Shown here: piece by piece, positions 36,082-49,700 of the stretch
Position numbering within the stretch: the stretch's first letter is position 1
Layout: every line of letters begins with the position of its first letter
Translations under genes and position numbers: made by a program
From: Oryzias latipes
Lineage: Eukaryota > Chordata > Actinopteri > Beloniformes > Adrianichthyidae
Direction: 5' to 3'
DNA: 64,000 bases
NCBI RefSeq assembly: GCF_002234675.1
Contig: NC_019875.2
Location: forward strand, 22,252,299 to 22,316,298
Notes under the pieces: generated by a model
What the model was told of the DNA's origin: nothing
Databases searched by the model: none
What the model saw: the letters and a program-made list of their open reading frames with translations, nothing else

Positions 36082-38365
36082 ACAGGCAGAAAGACAAACC
36101 AGAAAGATGGAGAAGAGTGTTTGAAGAGGTAGGGGAGCAAAATGAGAGACAGAGAAGTATAGATACGTTTAAAGCTTAACAACCAGCAATTTTAAGAGAC
36201 AATCCAGGACTTTAAATACTCCGTCTCCCAAAGTAGTCCTTTACTATCCCAGCAGGCAAAGCACCTTACACTACAGACCACACATGCTCATGGCCCTCTG
36301 CATATTGTAGCATCGACACAAGCAATTGGGCCTTGTAATTACATCACTGTGGCCCAAACAGCACAGCTCTAAGCTCTCAAACATTTGACACACCTGATCC
36401 TCCTGTGGATCAACTATCTAGTAATGAATGTACCTCATTGATTAGCACTTGTGCACGAACAAGAACCCAACAACAATGAATGTAAGACACTGCCGCTCTG
36501 AAAGAGTTTGGCACACTTTTATTAGCATGAAGTTATTAAACGGGTCTAATTGCGAATATAATTATTAGTCAGTATTCCTTCATATTTGTGCGTCCCATTA
36601 TGGAATGCATGCCATTCGTATAGACAGCACCATTTAATCCATCCTCACCTAGGGACCAATATCACAGGTCAGATTTTCACTGACATAAAAAAAAAATCCT
36701 CTAGTATAATGTCATGATTTAGTCCAAACTTCGTAAGTTGCACAAATTGAGGTTCACACACCTTTATAGTAGATACTGTTCCGGTGCTGCCTTTTAGGCT
36801 CTTGAGAAACCTCAGTCCCACACACCCCTTTCCTTGTAAATGCCACTTAGTGACAGAGCGAGATGAAATTATCTTTAATTTATATACACATTTATAGACA
36901 AATATTTTAGGTAAGAATGTAAATAAACAACTTTTTAATTGTGTGGAGAGAGTAGGAGTAAGTAAAGACGAAGAGGAGGCACAAAGATGCGAGGAAAGCT
37001 GATATTTGGACTCTTATTTTTTTTTTTCTGGACAATTTGTCCCTCTTCTGACAGTACCCTCAGGTTTCCGTGGCAACAAGCCTTCCTTTTGTTTTTTGGC
37101 TGGAGGACAACCATCTCGCAAGCGATGGGGTGGACTTTTCTGGCTGGTGCGACGCATCATTGAAGCAGGTGGAGGGGGGTGAGGGCAGCGCATGTAAGCC
37201 GAGGCAAAAGAAGAAGACGCCTTGCCTTTTGAACTGTATGCATTCAGTCAGCACCGCTGCCCTCTTACCCCTGCTTACTGGGACAAAAAGGACAAACGGG
37301 AAGTGAAAAATCACTTCTTGAACTGGAGGATAAAACGGGACATAAAGGGTCTCTCCACCAGTTTCCAGCCAGCAGTCAGTACAATAGAAGAACAGTGATT
37401 TAACTCTGTTTCCTTCATAATGTTTCACCTGCCTAAAAGTTTGTATTACAAAGGTCCACATGTAACCCAAACTCTCTCTGCTGGTTGGTACAACTGTATT
37501 ATTTTGTACATTTTGGTGTTCCCCTCTCTTCTAGTCCCAACACTTGTCTGAACAAGAAGCACTTAAAACCTTCCTGTTTCCCCACCTGGCATTAGTCTAA
37601 GGCAAGACAGAGCTACCAGCTGCCCCCCTGAGTTGGTCTCAAATGCCAGTAAGACTTCAGTCACTTTGGTTCAATATATATATTTTTTTTAGGTACCAAT
37701 CTGTCACTCAAAATCACTCATAACTGTTTACATCTCCATTCATCTTCTGACGGCTAAGCATAGCAGTGATGATGATGTCTTACTTGGGGGGCTCTGAAGT
37801 TCTTCAGCAGCGTCTGAGGACCTGCTGCCTGCTGCTCAGGGAGCTAGCTGTGATCTCTCGTCCCTTTACTACATGTGTCGTTTTGTAGCCTTGTGCTCCT
37901 CACACTTTTGCACCTGCAACCCATAATCACTGTGGCCGTAAGTTCTGTTGTGAATGTTTCCCACAAATTGTCAAAGTCCTTCCTGTTTGTCCTACTATCG
38001 TAACATTCGACGTAAGATGCATAGAATTGAAAAAAAAAGATCTTAGTTAAAGATTACTTTTGTTATTTGGGTTTCCTTTGCTGTGATTTTCATTCATTCA
38101 TCAGACCTCATCCCACACCTTTTCTTCATGTCTCCACTTTTTATCTTGCAAAGTCAATAATGATTTGCTTTTTCATAACTGAACAAGAAAGGTTCAAACA
38201 GCTAAAAAATAGTTTTGATTCCCTTCTCTTCCTCAGTTTGACAAAATGTACAAGATGTATATTACTAGTCCAAGAGTCACACACAGCTTGATATATATTG
38301 TCCAATGGGATACATTGTATGTGGTTTTAAGAATGTAATAAATAAATGGTTTCTTTTTCTTTTAA
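36082..38365 (+). other. 3' UTR of the ROR gene
   Basis: About 2.3 kb between the TAG at 36079-36081 and a strong poly(A) signal, with no intron signals or other exon recognised. Length is in line with other ROR transcripts, which have long 3' UTRs. A short TA/T-rich tract lies near 37675-37690. Confidence 0.6.
38337..38346 (+). terminator. Poly(A) signal of the ROR gene
   Basis: Two overlapping AATAAA hexamers (AATAAATAAA) followed within 20 bp by a T-rich stretch (GGTTTCTTTTTCTTTT). The next gene starts 2.4 kb further on. Confidence 0.6.
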
Positions 38366-38779
38366 AATAATCCTGTCCTATTAGCATCATTTTGATTCCT
38401 GGTTCATATCATTTTGAAACATTTTTGGTTCAAATAATAGTTATTATTACAGGAAGGATGAAGCAAAAGGTGTGCAATAAGTAAAAGAACTATTACTTCA
38501 AAACAATATTACTAAAAAAACAAAAGAGGAAGCAGTTTAGTGAAACAGGCCTGAACAAAAATGATAGGCTTCACAGATAAGTTGTGCGGAGCCCTGGATG
38601 TGACATTAAAAAAACAAGTTGTTCCCTAATAATTTGTCGCCACAACATAGCATTATATTAGCATTTTGTGAACACAAATTAGCATTTTATTAACATTTGG
38701 TGCACAGACATTGGCATTTTGTGCACACAATTTAGTATTTTGTGGCTACAAAAGATCCTTTCATTAGCATTTTGAGCCC

Positions 38780-38992
38780 TTAACCCTTGTGCTATCCTAG
38801 GCACTTTACCATTGGGAGTTGGGTCATCTAGACCCACTAGACAGTGCGCTGAACCTTTTTTCTTCAATGATTTGTGAACTTCACTGGTGTCCATGGATTA
38901 CATAAAATCTTTCCACCTTTAGCCACCTTTGTCATGGTAGGGAGAACACGTCAATGTAAGGGTGGGGTCATCTAAGATAGCACAAAGGGTAC
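38780..38992 (-). mobile_element. TTAA-MITE family B, copy 2
   Basis: Inverted relative to copies 1 and 3: the block CCTAGGCACTTTACCATTGG comes first and GGTGGGGTCATCTAAGATAG last. Starts TTAACCCTTGTGCTATCC; the right TTAA has decayed to TACA. Confidence 0.8.
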
Positions 38993-39891
38993 ATAAGTAT
39001 TTTAGTATCTTCAAATCTGTTGCCACAAAATGCGTATTTGTGCCCACAAAAAAACAATCTGTAGGCACAAATTATTAATTTGAGGTCATATTCTTTCCCT
39101 TTTTCTATGTCATTTCCAGGGCTTCATAGTAATTAGTAACTCTGTTGAGTATCACACTAAACATGAACCACAGAAGACGGAGAGTTAAGGTAAAGACAAT
39201 GACATCATCTCCAATCACCTTGATGCTTCTGCAGCTGCATAGATACAGAAATGTAATCTCCAACTGGAACTGGGCCTCTTGGAAGATGACTGTGTGGGAC
39301 GAAAGGAATCAATGAATTTGCCACTATGCACCTTCTCAAAACTATAAAGCCTCTTTGAGAATGTCCTTGGTGAGACAAAACTGGCACTTTTTGGCACCTC
39401 TGTTCTGTGTCAAGGCCCTCTGTGGTGAAATATGATTTTTACAGCTTGCTGTAACTTGGAGGTTTTCCAGCAGAATAATGATCCAAAATGGAAAAACAAA
39501 CACCCAAATATACCAGAATATTAGACACTATTAGAGAGTGCTCCTTTATCTATCTCTGATCTCAGTCATTTTAAATTTTTGAGGAAAGATATCTGTGTGG
39601 ACTGCCATTCATCAAGGATGGTTTCATAGCAGTACAAGTCTGAAAAGGGTCATCAAACAAATAAACCGGTAAGAGAACTGGTTTTTAACAAATGCGACCC
39701 GAAACCACTCAGGTCTTTGTATTGGTCACTTACTCTTCATCATTATCAATGATGCTCCATGGAGGTTTAAAACAAAAACTGTTCTCTTTCATTTTAGAAT
39801 TAAGAAGGCTTCTCGGATGAGAAATGTTTTCTCAAGCGCAACTTAGTAAATGTTACTTGTTTCTCAAAGTTCCTTTTAAATGAGAGGTTAC

Positions 39892-40104
39892 TTAACCCTT
39901 GTTCTATCTTAGATGACCCCACCCTTACATTGACGTGTTCTCCCTACCAGGACTAAGGTTGATAAAGGTGGAAAGATTTCATGTAATCCATGGACACCAG
40001 TGAACATCACAAATCATTGAAGAAAAAAGGTTCAGCGCACTGTCTAGTGGGTCTAGATGACCCAACTTCCAATGTTAAAGTGCCTAGGATAGCACAAGGG
40101 TTAA
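39892..40104 (+). mobile_element. TTAA-MITE family B, copy 3
   Basis: TTAACCCTTGTTCTATC at the left, GGATAGCACAAGGGTTAA at the right, with TTAA at both ends and the same internal blocks as copy 1. About 213 bp. Confidence 0.8.
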
Positions 40105-40771
40105 GTAAATAAGTAAATATTAGGCCTATACTAATTTAGTTCTTTTTCAATTTAAAAAATTTACCTTAGGAAGTGCAACTTAGTATGTTCCAACCTGTGT
40201 TGGGGATGGTAACTTTTTACAAAAGTAATTTATTACAGGACCACTTTACTTTATGCTGTAACAAAGTAATGTAAGGCATTACTTACTGATAAATATTTTG
40301 AGTACAGTTATATTTGTTACATGTTCCAAAACTTATGTATGTCCGAATAACTTACAAAAGAGTAATAGTTAAAACCATAATGTGCAACAAACTCGATGTA
40401 AAAGTAATTCTGAACATAACATTCTGAAACGATACAATTGCAAAGTAAGTGATTACTTTTAAAATGCAGTTTCAAATGATCTCTACCGTATGAGTATAAC
40501 GTGAACAACACAACTTTGGCTGAAAAGTCCAGGAAAGTGGTCTTCAGAGTGTGTCGTGAGTGTTTTTGAAGCTTCTGGTTTCCATCCGGACGGACCGGGC
40601 GGACCCTCCCACCCGCTGAGGATCAGGAAACTGTTTGCCCAGCAGGTTCCCCGTCCACAGTACGAAGTCTTAAGACGAGGGACTGGAACGGCTCGGACGG
40701 AGTTCTCCTCAGCATCTGTTTGGCACGGATTTTCTCCTCTTTAGGTGTGATTGAAACACTGACGGTGCAAA

Positions 40772-43700
40772 ATGTCCGTCGCAGGATTACGGAAGCAAAT
40801 TAACAAAGCAACTCAGGTAAATGTGAACAGTTTTGTTGACGAAACAAACACCTGGTAGCGTGTTAGCTTTCTTTTTACTGTTTAAGCTAGCTTCAATCAA
40901 GTAGTTTAACTTGAAGTGATCAGAGAAACCCTTCGATACTCGCTTTTGTTGGGTTATATGTTTTTATTATTTCAAAAAACATATATTTAATATTAAATCT
41001 ACCGTGTTTGTGTAATAAAGTAATCAAACTACTAAAAAATAAGTAGTCGTTCCTGCGAAACGTTGACGTTAACCCTTTAGTTAGCTAATGCTACTTGTGA
41101 ACTAAGTTAGCGGTGGATTAAACTTTTAGTTTACCAAAGTACGAGTTGATTTAAACCTTGTTTTGCTTTTAAAGTAATTGTATAAATTTATAAATACTTT
41201 TTTTTATACCATTGTTTGAAATTTACTTTTATAGATCATTCTAGATAGCCAAGCCTCCTGTGATACGGAAAAGTCGCAAAATTCTTGGTTACTCCTTAAA
41301 TTTTAGTTTTACGCAGATCCATTTATCTTTTTTTAAATATATGAAAATGTAGCTTAAGAAATACTTATTTATCTTGGGTTTCCATTTGAACATATTATTT
41401 TTGTTGTTGTTTTATTTTTAATTTGATCTCTGAGTGACTAACATCAAATATTTGCTTGTTTTTTGTTTGTCTGTTTTTGTAAATAAATTGGATCTTAACA
41501 AAGTTTGTAGGATTTTTATGAAATGTAATAATGACTTTTTACAACATGTGACTGTTTGAACACACTGTCATTTAAATGACGTCACTGTTCCATTACCACT
41601 GGGTGTGCATGTGTGCAAAAGAATTCTAGTCATGTGAAAACAATGTCAAAACTATGTTTCTACCTAATATTATTATTAGACTTTGCTTTGCTTTTGCTCA
41701 TTTTAGTTCATTCAATGTTTATAATTATGGCTCCAAACACGCCGGTTTGGTTTTGCATAACCATCAAGCTTTACCAAACTTTTCCTGGTTCTCTGAGTAA
41801 GCCCTGGCTGCAGCCTGCAGAATGGGTCATCATAGTGGAATGCTTTGATTGCAGAGGAATGTGAACACGCTGTGGAATGTTAACCCCGCCCACGCTGAGC
41901 CCGTGCATTTGATTCACCTTTGTCACAGCAGTTGTGATTGCAGGAAAGGGGAAGAATCAGTGGAGCACATTTTGTGTCATTGTGAATTGTATGAGGAAGA
42001 AAGAGAACAGAAGGAGGAAAATTTGAATGGTGCAATTTTTTTTATGTATCACTCAAAAAAATGATTCAAGCCCCTCTTTCATGTAACACAATAAAATTCT
42101 GTATGTTTTATTTAAAAATATTTATTTTAAAAGATTGTATCTACATTTAATTGACCTAACACAAAATGTATAAATAGTTTCCCCTATAACTCCAGTAATC
42201 CAAAATAATTGAGTTCAAGTAAGGGGCATGCTGTTGAATGCTGTTTTCCTGTTTCTCTTTATTCTTTTTGCCGTCTCACGGCTACAATTTTTCACCTATT
42301 TTAACCATTGAACTTTTAAAATGTTCAACTCCTTCATCTAATGTAATGCCTGGTATGACTATTAGTCCTTCAAATCCTTCGACTTTTCAAAAGTGAAAAC
42401 TTTAGTTCGCTTTTTCCACGTAAAAAACGAAACTGTGGCATGAAATCGCTTCAACTCGGCTTCTCCCAATAAGAGGAAAGACGATCATGATCACGTGCGT
42501 GATCACCGGAGTGATAGCTCAGTGGCTTAGATAGCGGGTTAACAACTCAGAGGTTCTGAGTTCGAATCTAGCATTAGACCGTTGTTGCTTATTTTTTTTT
42601 CCTTTGCCTTTCTTGATAAAATTTAGTTCGACTAACTCGATTATATTTCATTACATGGAAGAATTTACTTTGAGGTGGGGTTACTCATATTTATTGGATG
42701 TAAATCCTGACAAAACAATTAAATTGAGTTCATCCAATGAGTTATTTTTTGAGTCTGTGAGGCCAGACAGAATTTATTAATTCCCTAATGCATGCACATG
42801 GAAACTTGTAAAAGGCATAAGAAGGCAGGAATCATGGTAGAAATTCCCTAATTCAATTAAATATTTTTATTTTATTTTAGCACATACAATGAAAAAGGGA
42901 TCATGAATACAAAGAATGCATTAGGATAATACTAAACTTTAACAAAAAAGACTAAGCTAAACTGATATCCCTGCCCTTAGACCCCCCCCCTTCACAGTAA
43001 GGAAAAACTCCTTAAAAACCCGTAGGTGGCAATATTGCACATGGAAACTTGTAAAACCACCAAAGAAGAAGACGGGCTCAGCATGGGCGGGGCTAACATT
43101 CCACAGCGTGTTCACATTCCTCTGCAATCAAAGCATTCCACTATGATGACCCATTCTGCAGGCTGCAGCCAGGGGTAGTTGGGTTCTCTGGAGCACTTCT
43201 GGGAGTGAGTCATGATATTACAATGTAGTTTCTTTTTTTTTTATTGTTTTTATCTTTTATAAAGGGAAAAACAATTACCTCAATAAATGTGAGTCCATGG
43301 AAGGAATTTCTTTAATTTGGTTCTTCGCAGTACAGCTTGTGCACAATCATTTTTTTTGTCCCCTATTTCTTGGGATGATTGACATTTATACTGAATACCG
43401 TACCATAACTTATTTGTCTTTTGAAAATAGTTTCCACATAGTAATCATTTTTTTATGTGTTCCTAGTGTTAATATTTCCAGTCCAGCTTAAAGTGGAAAA
43501 AATTAGTGTAAAGCTGAGTAATCAGTTGTGTAAAAGTTGGTTCCCGTTTTATTTTAAAAATGGAGCCTTGCTAATAAATATTTAAATGTGACTATTGCTA
43601 AACACAAAGCATTCACGATGAAGGAAGAAGGGAAATAGAATTGAGAGGGAAAATGACTTAAAAAAACCTTATAATTCACACTACACTTGAAAGTACCCTG

Positions 43701-46700
43701 TACTTCAAAACGTGATTTTGTGAAATCAGTAAAAATCTTAAACAAGTAGAACAAGATATACACAAAAACATTCTCAAAATTACATTTTTTGAGGAAGAAG
43801 AGCATACCGTTGACTGATGGATTGAATCTATTGTAAATATAAATTCTATTATTGTTAAAGGAATAAAAAAATCAAATGAACATTAAAAATGTTTTTTCTT
43901 TTACGCTCCACCTTTTCTTGATAATTATGGTGTTATTTTATGTCATCTTTTTGTGTGTGTAGAATAAATTAGAAAAAAACAATATTATCTACATTTTATT
44001 AAGAAAACCTTTGAGTAAACTTTAAAAAATGCTGCACTTGGTTTGTGTGTTAGGCCACACATGGTTTTCAAACAGAATTTTTAAAATAAACACACCCTCA
44101 TGGGCAAGTAAAGAAGCAGTTTTATTAGTCATGTCATTAAGCTATCACACTTGTGACTTTTGGCCCACAAGTGGATAATGTTAGTGACATTAGTGATGCC
44201 TGTGTTTTAAGTAGCTATAAAAAATGGATGTGTCCATAAATACAGAAAAATCCATACGAGGGTCAGAATGTAAATTACATTTTTTGTTTTTGACTGTCGG
44301 GTTGTCGCAGTTGAAATGAATTCAATCAAAAATAAGGTCACCTATACAGCAACAAGATAAACAGCAGAGATCAACCACTTTTATTTGATTATTTGAAAGT
44401 AAGTTGTAACTGGTGGAACCTTTTTAGTCAGCTAATTAGGGGCGAACTACTTTACAGATCCTGTTTCAAATAGATTTAAAAAACTTTTTCTGATTTATTA
44501 AAAAAAAACTACATTGGACACTTGTGCACTCGTCTCTTTTTCGTGCCATAACTTGCAGTCAATTGGCCGACACAAATGCACAATTCCCAGGATATATTTG
44601 GACATAGTTAGCTAATGGAAAACTGGGTTTCCAAGGAATGTTGGACTCTTTGACTTCTGGGCATATTTCATAATTCTAAGTGCATCGGCACATCCTTCAA
44701 TCCTTTAAAGACAACTTAGTAATTATTTACAAAGATTAAATTTTGAGGATCTTTTTTTATTTATTTCTAAAATCTGTCATAGTATAGAATGATATTTAGG
44801 TCAGGAATTGAGCCTGACAAATCAGGTGTTAAAACTTCCTCTCAGTACAGGTTTGGTGTTCATTTGAACTTTACAGATGTGTGTGTTTGCTGGATTTGTG
44901 TAGTTGTTGTATGACACACATTGTCCTTTTTTGGTCTGTGTAGATCCTGAGTCTTATTTCTGCATTAACCTTTGAGCAATATAACACCACCTCCTGTTAC
45001 TTTAAGGGATTTGACATTTTTTTGTTGCATTTATGTCAACAATACTTAAAGTTAATCTCATCTGACCATCCAGCAATGTCATAGTCATTCATTCATATTT
45101 TGTTGTGTTCGAAGATGATAAATGAAAAAGTCGGAGGTGCAGAGGGAACCAAACTTGATGAAGATTTCAAGGAGCTTGAAAGGGTATGTAAGAGCTCCTG
45201 AGCTAGATCAAGTAAAGCCTTATGTTGTGTACTTTTCTCATTGTTTGAGTTATTACACTGTAAAATTTTTTCTCCTACCTTGTGTCAACAGAAAGCAGAC
45301 ATCACCAGCAAAGCTATGCTGGAGGTGATCAGTAAAACGACAGAATATCTTCAGCCCAATCCAGCAACAAGAGCTAAGCTTACCATGCTCAACACGGTGT
45401 CCAAAATCCGAGGCCAGGTGAAGAGTCCAGGGTACCCGCAGCCTGAGGGCCTTCTGGGAGAAGCCATGTTGAAATATGGTCGAGATATGGGGGATGACAC
45501 TAACTTTGGTAAGTTTCACACAGCAGTTTGAAATATCTCTTTCGCCAAGAATTAACAGTGAATTGTATTTCCAAATTACACAAGCACTTGCATATAGGCT
45601 CAAGCGGTTTATTTGCCTCTTATCAGATGGCAAGAGATGTAACAGAAGCTCACCTTTGTAGAGTTCTCACCCGTTTAACACAAGATTTGTGATCATTTTT
45701 CATTTAAAACAATGAATTAATGCTGATTTAAAAAAAACACTGTAATCTTGGGGTAAACAAGGAGCATCAGTCAAAAAGGCCACTTTTGATGCGTGTTTAA
45801 AAAAAGAAAACGTTATTTAATCCTAAATTTAAGAAAAAATCTAATTTGACTGGTAGGCTTCCAAAGACCTTAGTAGATTCTTTTGAATTAAATAAAGATC
45901 TTTTGTTATTTACTTGTTACTGTTACTGACTATCTTTTTAAAGGTTTTTGTTCCTCAAACATAAGTAACCACATGTTCAAATTATTGAAACATTGCGACA
46001 CACACACACACGTTATTCTCCTCACACAACGCATCACTATTTAAAAGGCGTAACAGGTCTATGTTAATAAAAATGAATGCATGCAAAGGAGAATTTGTTC
46101 AACGAGGAACCAGAAAACACTTGAGATGTTAGCAGAGAATGGCTTGTTTTCTTTTATTTGGCTTTTTCAAATGTACCGGTTCATCTGTGGCAAACCTTCA
46201 GTTGTTTTATGCAAAGTTTCCTGGCAGGAATTTTTTCCGCACATTTCTCAAATCCAGGCTGCACAGTTGTGTAGTGGTTTGCGTGAAGGCCATGGTCCAG
46301 ATCCCAGCTGGGTCTTTTCTATATGGAGTTTACATGGTGTGTGTGTGTGTGTGTGTGGGTGTGTGTGTGTGTGTGTGTGTGTGCGTGTGCGTGGGGGGGG
46401 GGGGGGGGGGGTCAGGGAACTCCAGCTTCCTCCCACTTTCTAAAAAGCATCCTTCATTCATCACTTGATTGTTGACTCTTATTTGTCCTTTAAGTGTGAA
46501 TGTGAGTATGTGTGGTTGTCTCTTTGTGGCTCTGTGATGGACTTGTGAACTGTCGAGGGTGTGCCTCACCTTTCCTCAGCAGTAGCTGGATAGGCTCCAG
46601 CATCCATGTGAGCCTGAACAGGATTTGGTGGGTAGTAAAAGCTGATATCTTCCCTGGTGTTTGTTCACATATGCTAACTTAAGCAAAGATGCTATGTTGT

Positions 46701-49700
46701 TTTTATTACCCTGAATAATCAGGGATGTCAGGGCTTTTAGGTAGGACAGGACTGAGCTGTTTTTAGGCTTTTCCCCATTATCAGTATTTTCTACATGAGG
46801 AAACCTTGTGATGTGCGAAATAAGTGATGTCAATATTGTGATGATAACATGACTTGCAATACATAAACAAAACAAAAACAACTACTACATCATTTCCATT
46901 TCTCTGCAACAGTTTTATTTAAATAAAAGTCAATATAATTTATACTGCCAATGAGCCACATCGGGTGCTCACTGGTGGAGTGGTTAGGCAAGAAGGCCAC
47001 TGGTTCAAGTCCTAGCTGGGGGTCCTGAAAAAGCACATCAATGGGGAGACCTTTCTGTGTGGAGTTTGCATGTTCTCCCCGTGCATGCGTGGGTTTTCTC
47101 CAGGGACTCCAGCTTTCTCCCACCGTCCAAAAATATGCTTCACAGGTTAATGTAATGTGAGTGTGTATGGGTGTGTGATTGTGGCCCTGCGACAGACAGA
47201 TTCAGACGGGGAATAAACCGATTAGAAGCTGAATGACCCACGTCTTCAAAGGAGGTGGGCATCTAACATAAAAGGGGTCTGTCCAGTTGGTCACATGTGT
47301 TAAGGGTGTTTTTTTAATCCATTTACTATTTCAATTTGCTACTTTACTTTAATTACTGGCTGACATTGTAATTAAATTACTTTACTCATAATTCACTAGT
47401 GTAAAAATGATGACACGAAAATACCGTACTATATATATGGTCTATACCACTCCTGAAAGTGAGAAGTGAGAAAAAACGGTTGTGCCTGTATCTATGAAGT
47501 TAGAGTCACATCTATCAAACCTGAAACTAAGCCAACCTTTTGAAAACACCAACTATTAAATTCCTCCAGCAGTTTCTTTCTCCTCAAATGCAAAGAATTC
47601 AGTCTGACGGGATGAGGCACAGTGCTAAACCAGAAAAAGGAAATGCTAAAATCTAAAAAAACAAACTATTTACAATTCAACTTTTTACTCAAAAATGTTT
47701 GGGTTTTTCCTTTTAAAACAAACTTTAAAAAAAAACAACACAAAACACAGCGATCACAGCACAAAATAGAAAAATTAAAATGTACAAAAAAAAAAGAAAA
47801 AAACAACAAGAAGATTTGAATTAATCATGGTAAAGCTTTAAAAATACTAAGTGTCTCATCTTTTTGAAGCTCTTCTGGTTTCTTCAGTCAGTGATCATCC
47901 TGTTTTGTAGAAGATTCTGACAGTTCTCAGGTTGTTTCTAGATTCCATTATTTCTTGCAGACTCTAAATCCTGCCTTTTTGTATGATCCATAAAGTTGAA
48001 ATGGTTCAGGTGTTGCTTCTTTTCCTGCTGTCACTCATTTCCTTTACGTTTGTGTGGGTGTTGATTCTTTTTGTTGCACCTCTCTCCCTGTCCTCCACAG
48101 TTCTGCCCTGCTGCAAGTGTAGCGCAAACCCATATTGACATGCCGCTTAGGGGGAAAAAAAAAAGAAAGGGTGAAAGAATTTGGAGAAAAAACCTTTTCG
48201 GCTCGTGTGGTTCTCATCCAAGAACAGCTCAGAGTAGTTTTATTCACTGTACGGCGTGGGCTCTGGTCTGCTGCTCTTCGTCTGGTCTTTGAGCCATCAG
48301 ACTTTGATTTGAAGTGATGCCTGTCTGTAGTGACCGCTCTCTGTCTGTCTGCATTAGCATTAGCCCGGGCTAGTTATTCCATTTCTTTATTTATTTATAT
48401 TAAATAAATAAATATCAAAGCCTATAAAACCTAAGTAACAAAGTAACGAGGGTTTCTGTAGTCCAGTAATTGTAATTTAATAGCAAAATTTGAACTGTAA
48501 TTCGTTTCTTTACTTTCCTACTGACAAAAGTAATTAAATTACAGTAATACATTATTTTGTAATCCGTTATCGGCAACACTGATTTTACAGTAGCCGTCCA
48601 TCACAGTTAATGCCGTCTTTTGCGATATGTGTACGGTTCAGGCTGATACTGTGATAAATGTTCAATCTATTGTGAGTATTTTCAGACACAGCACTGATGT
48701 AAATCCTTTGTAAACAAAGTCAAGCCATGGATCACATCTATGTGGCTCAACTCTATGATGTTTTAAAACAAACATAATAGACGAAGAACTTGACTGTGCT
48801 AAAGATTTTAAAGGACTTTTTCCATGCTTTTCATAAGCCTTTTATAGTAAACAAAAGCCATGTATGTGATCATTTATTACTTTGGCACTAAAAAGAACTT
48901 TTTTTAATCAAATATTTGTTATTTTCGTGAGTTCTTTTCCTACCCGGAAGTAAAACGACTCGACCTCAGAGAACACCGGCTTTTGCTCCTTGTGGGTGAC
49001 GCCCATTTCATGACGTCATCCTAGAGTCAGCAGCGTGTCTGCGTCTCCCCCACGAAAACAAACAACATCTGAACTTTTGCAAAGATGGATGTGCATATTG
49101 TGCATATAACAGCAAAACGTTTAGCCGATCACCGCTAACTCAGTGGAGAACGTGGGCGGGGTTGCTGGCAGCGCAGACTCTTCTAGGAAGGGGCTGTTCT
49201 CAGAACCCGCTCGTTTTTGTGGATTGGGAGGGGCTGGTGCTCACAGAGAAATGTGTGATCGGATTTGGGGCTTTCTTTTATCAGAGGATTTGCCTAAAAA
49301 GTGGAGTTGTGATAGAAAACATAAAATTCTTCCCTCATTTAATGCTCCTAAAGGTTAGTGTTTGGCAGAAGCTTTCGCTTCTAATACAATGGTCGGCCTG
49401 TGTTAGAGAATGTCCATGAACTGCAGTTGTTTTTCTGCTGACTACTTAAGTAAAGATTTACTCATTGAAATCAGCATCAATCACGTCACTCCATGTTTAC
49501 TTTTCAAACATTCTTCGGTGTGTTCTTCAGGTGGGGCTCTATTAGATGTTGGAGAAACGATGAAGAGGATGGCTGAGGTCAAGGACTCTCTGGACATTGA
49601 CGTGAAGCAGAACTTTATTGACCCACTGCAGGCAGTTGCTGACAAGGATATCAAGGACATTCAGGTAGATCCAGTCAACTCCTCAGAGGGCTCAGCTTTT

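Larger units (their letters stand above)
38366..40500. other. ROR-sh3gl1 intergenic region
   Basis: Holds two family B MITEs (annotated separately) and a repeat with AGTAATTTATTACAGG at about 40195-40300. That repeat resembles the fish TGTTGGGGAAAGTTACTTTT type, with a related piece at 48425-48584. Several GCATTTTGTG-type short repeats lie at 38640-38790. No exon is seen. Confidence 0.4.

Noticed and set aside
46081..46569. Several frames through the GT/G tract
   Set aside because: Val-Cys, Thr-His or poly-Gly repeats from translating the microsatellite.
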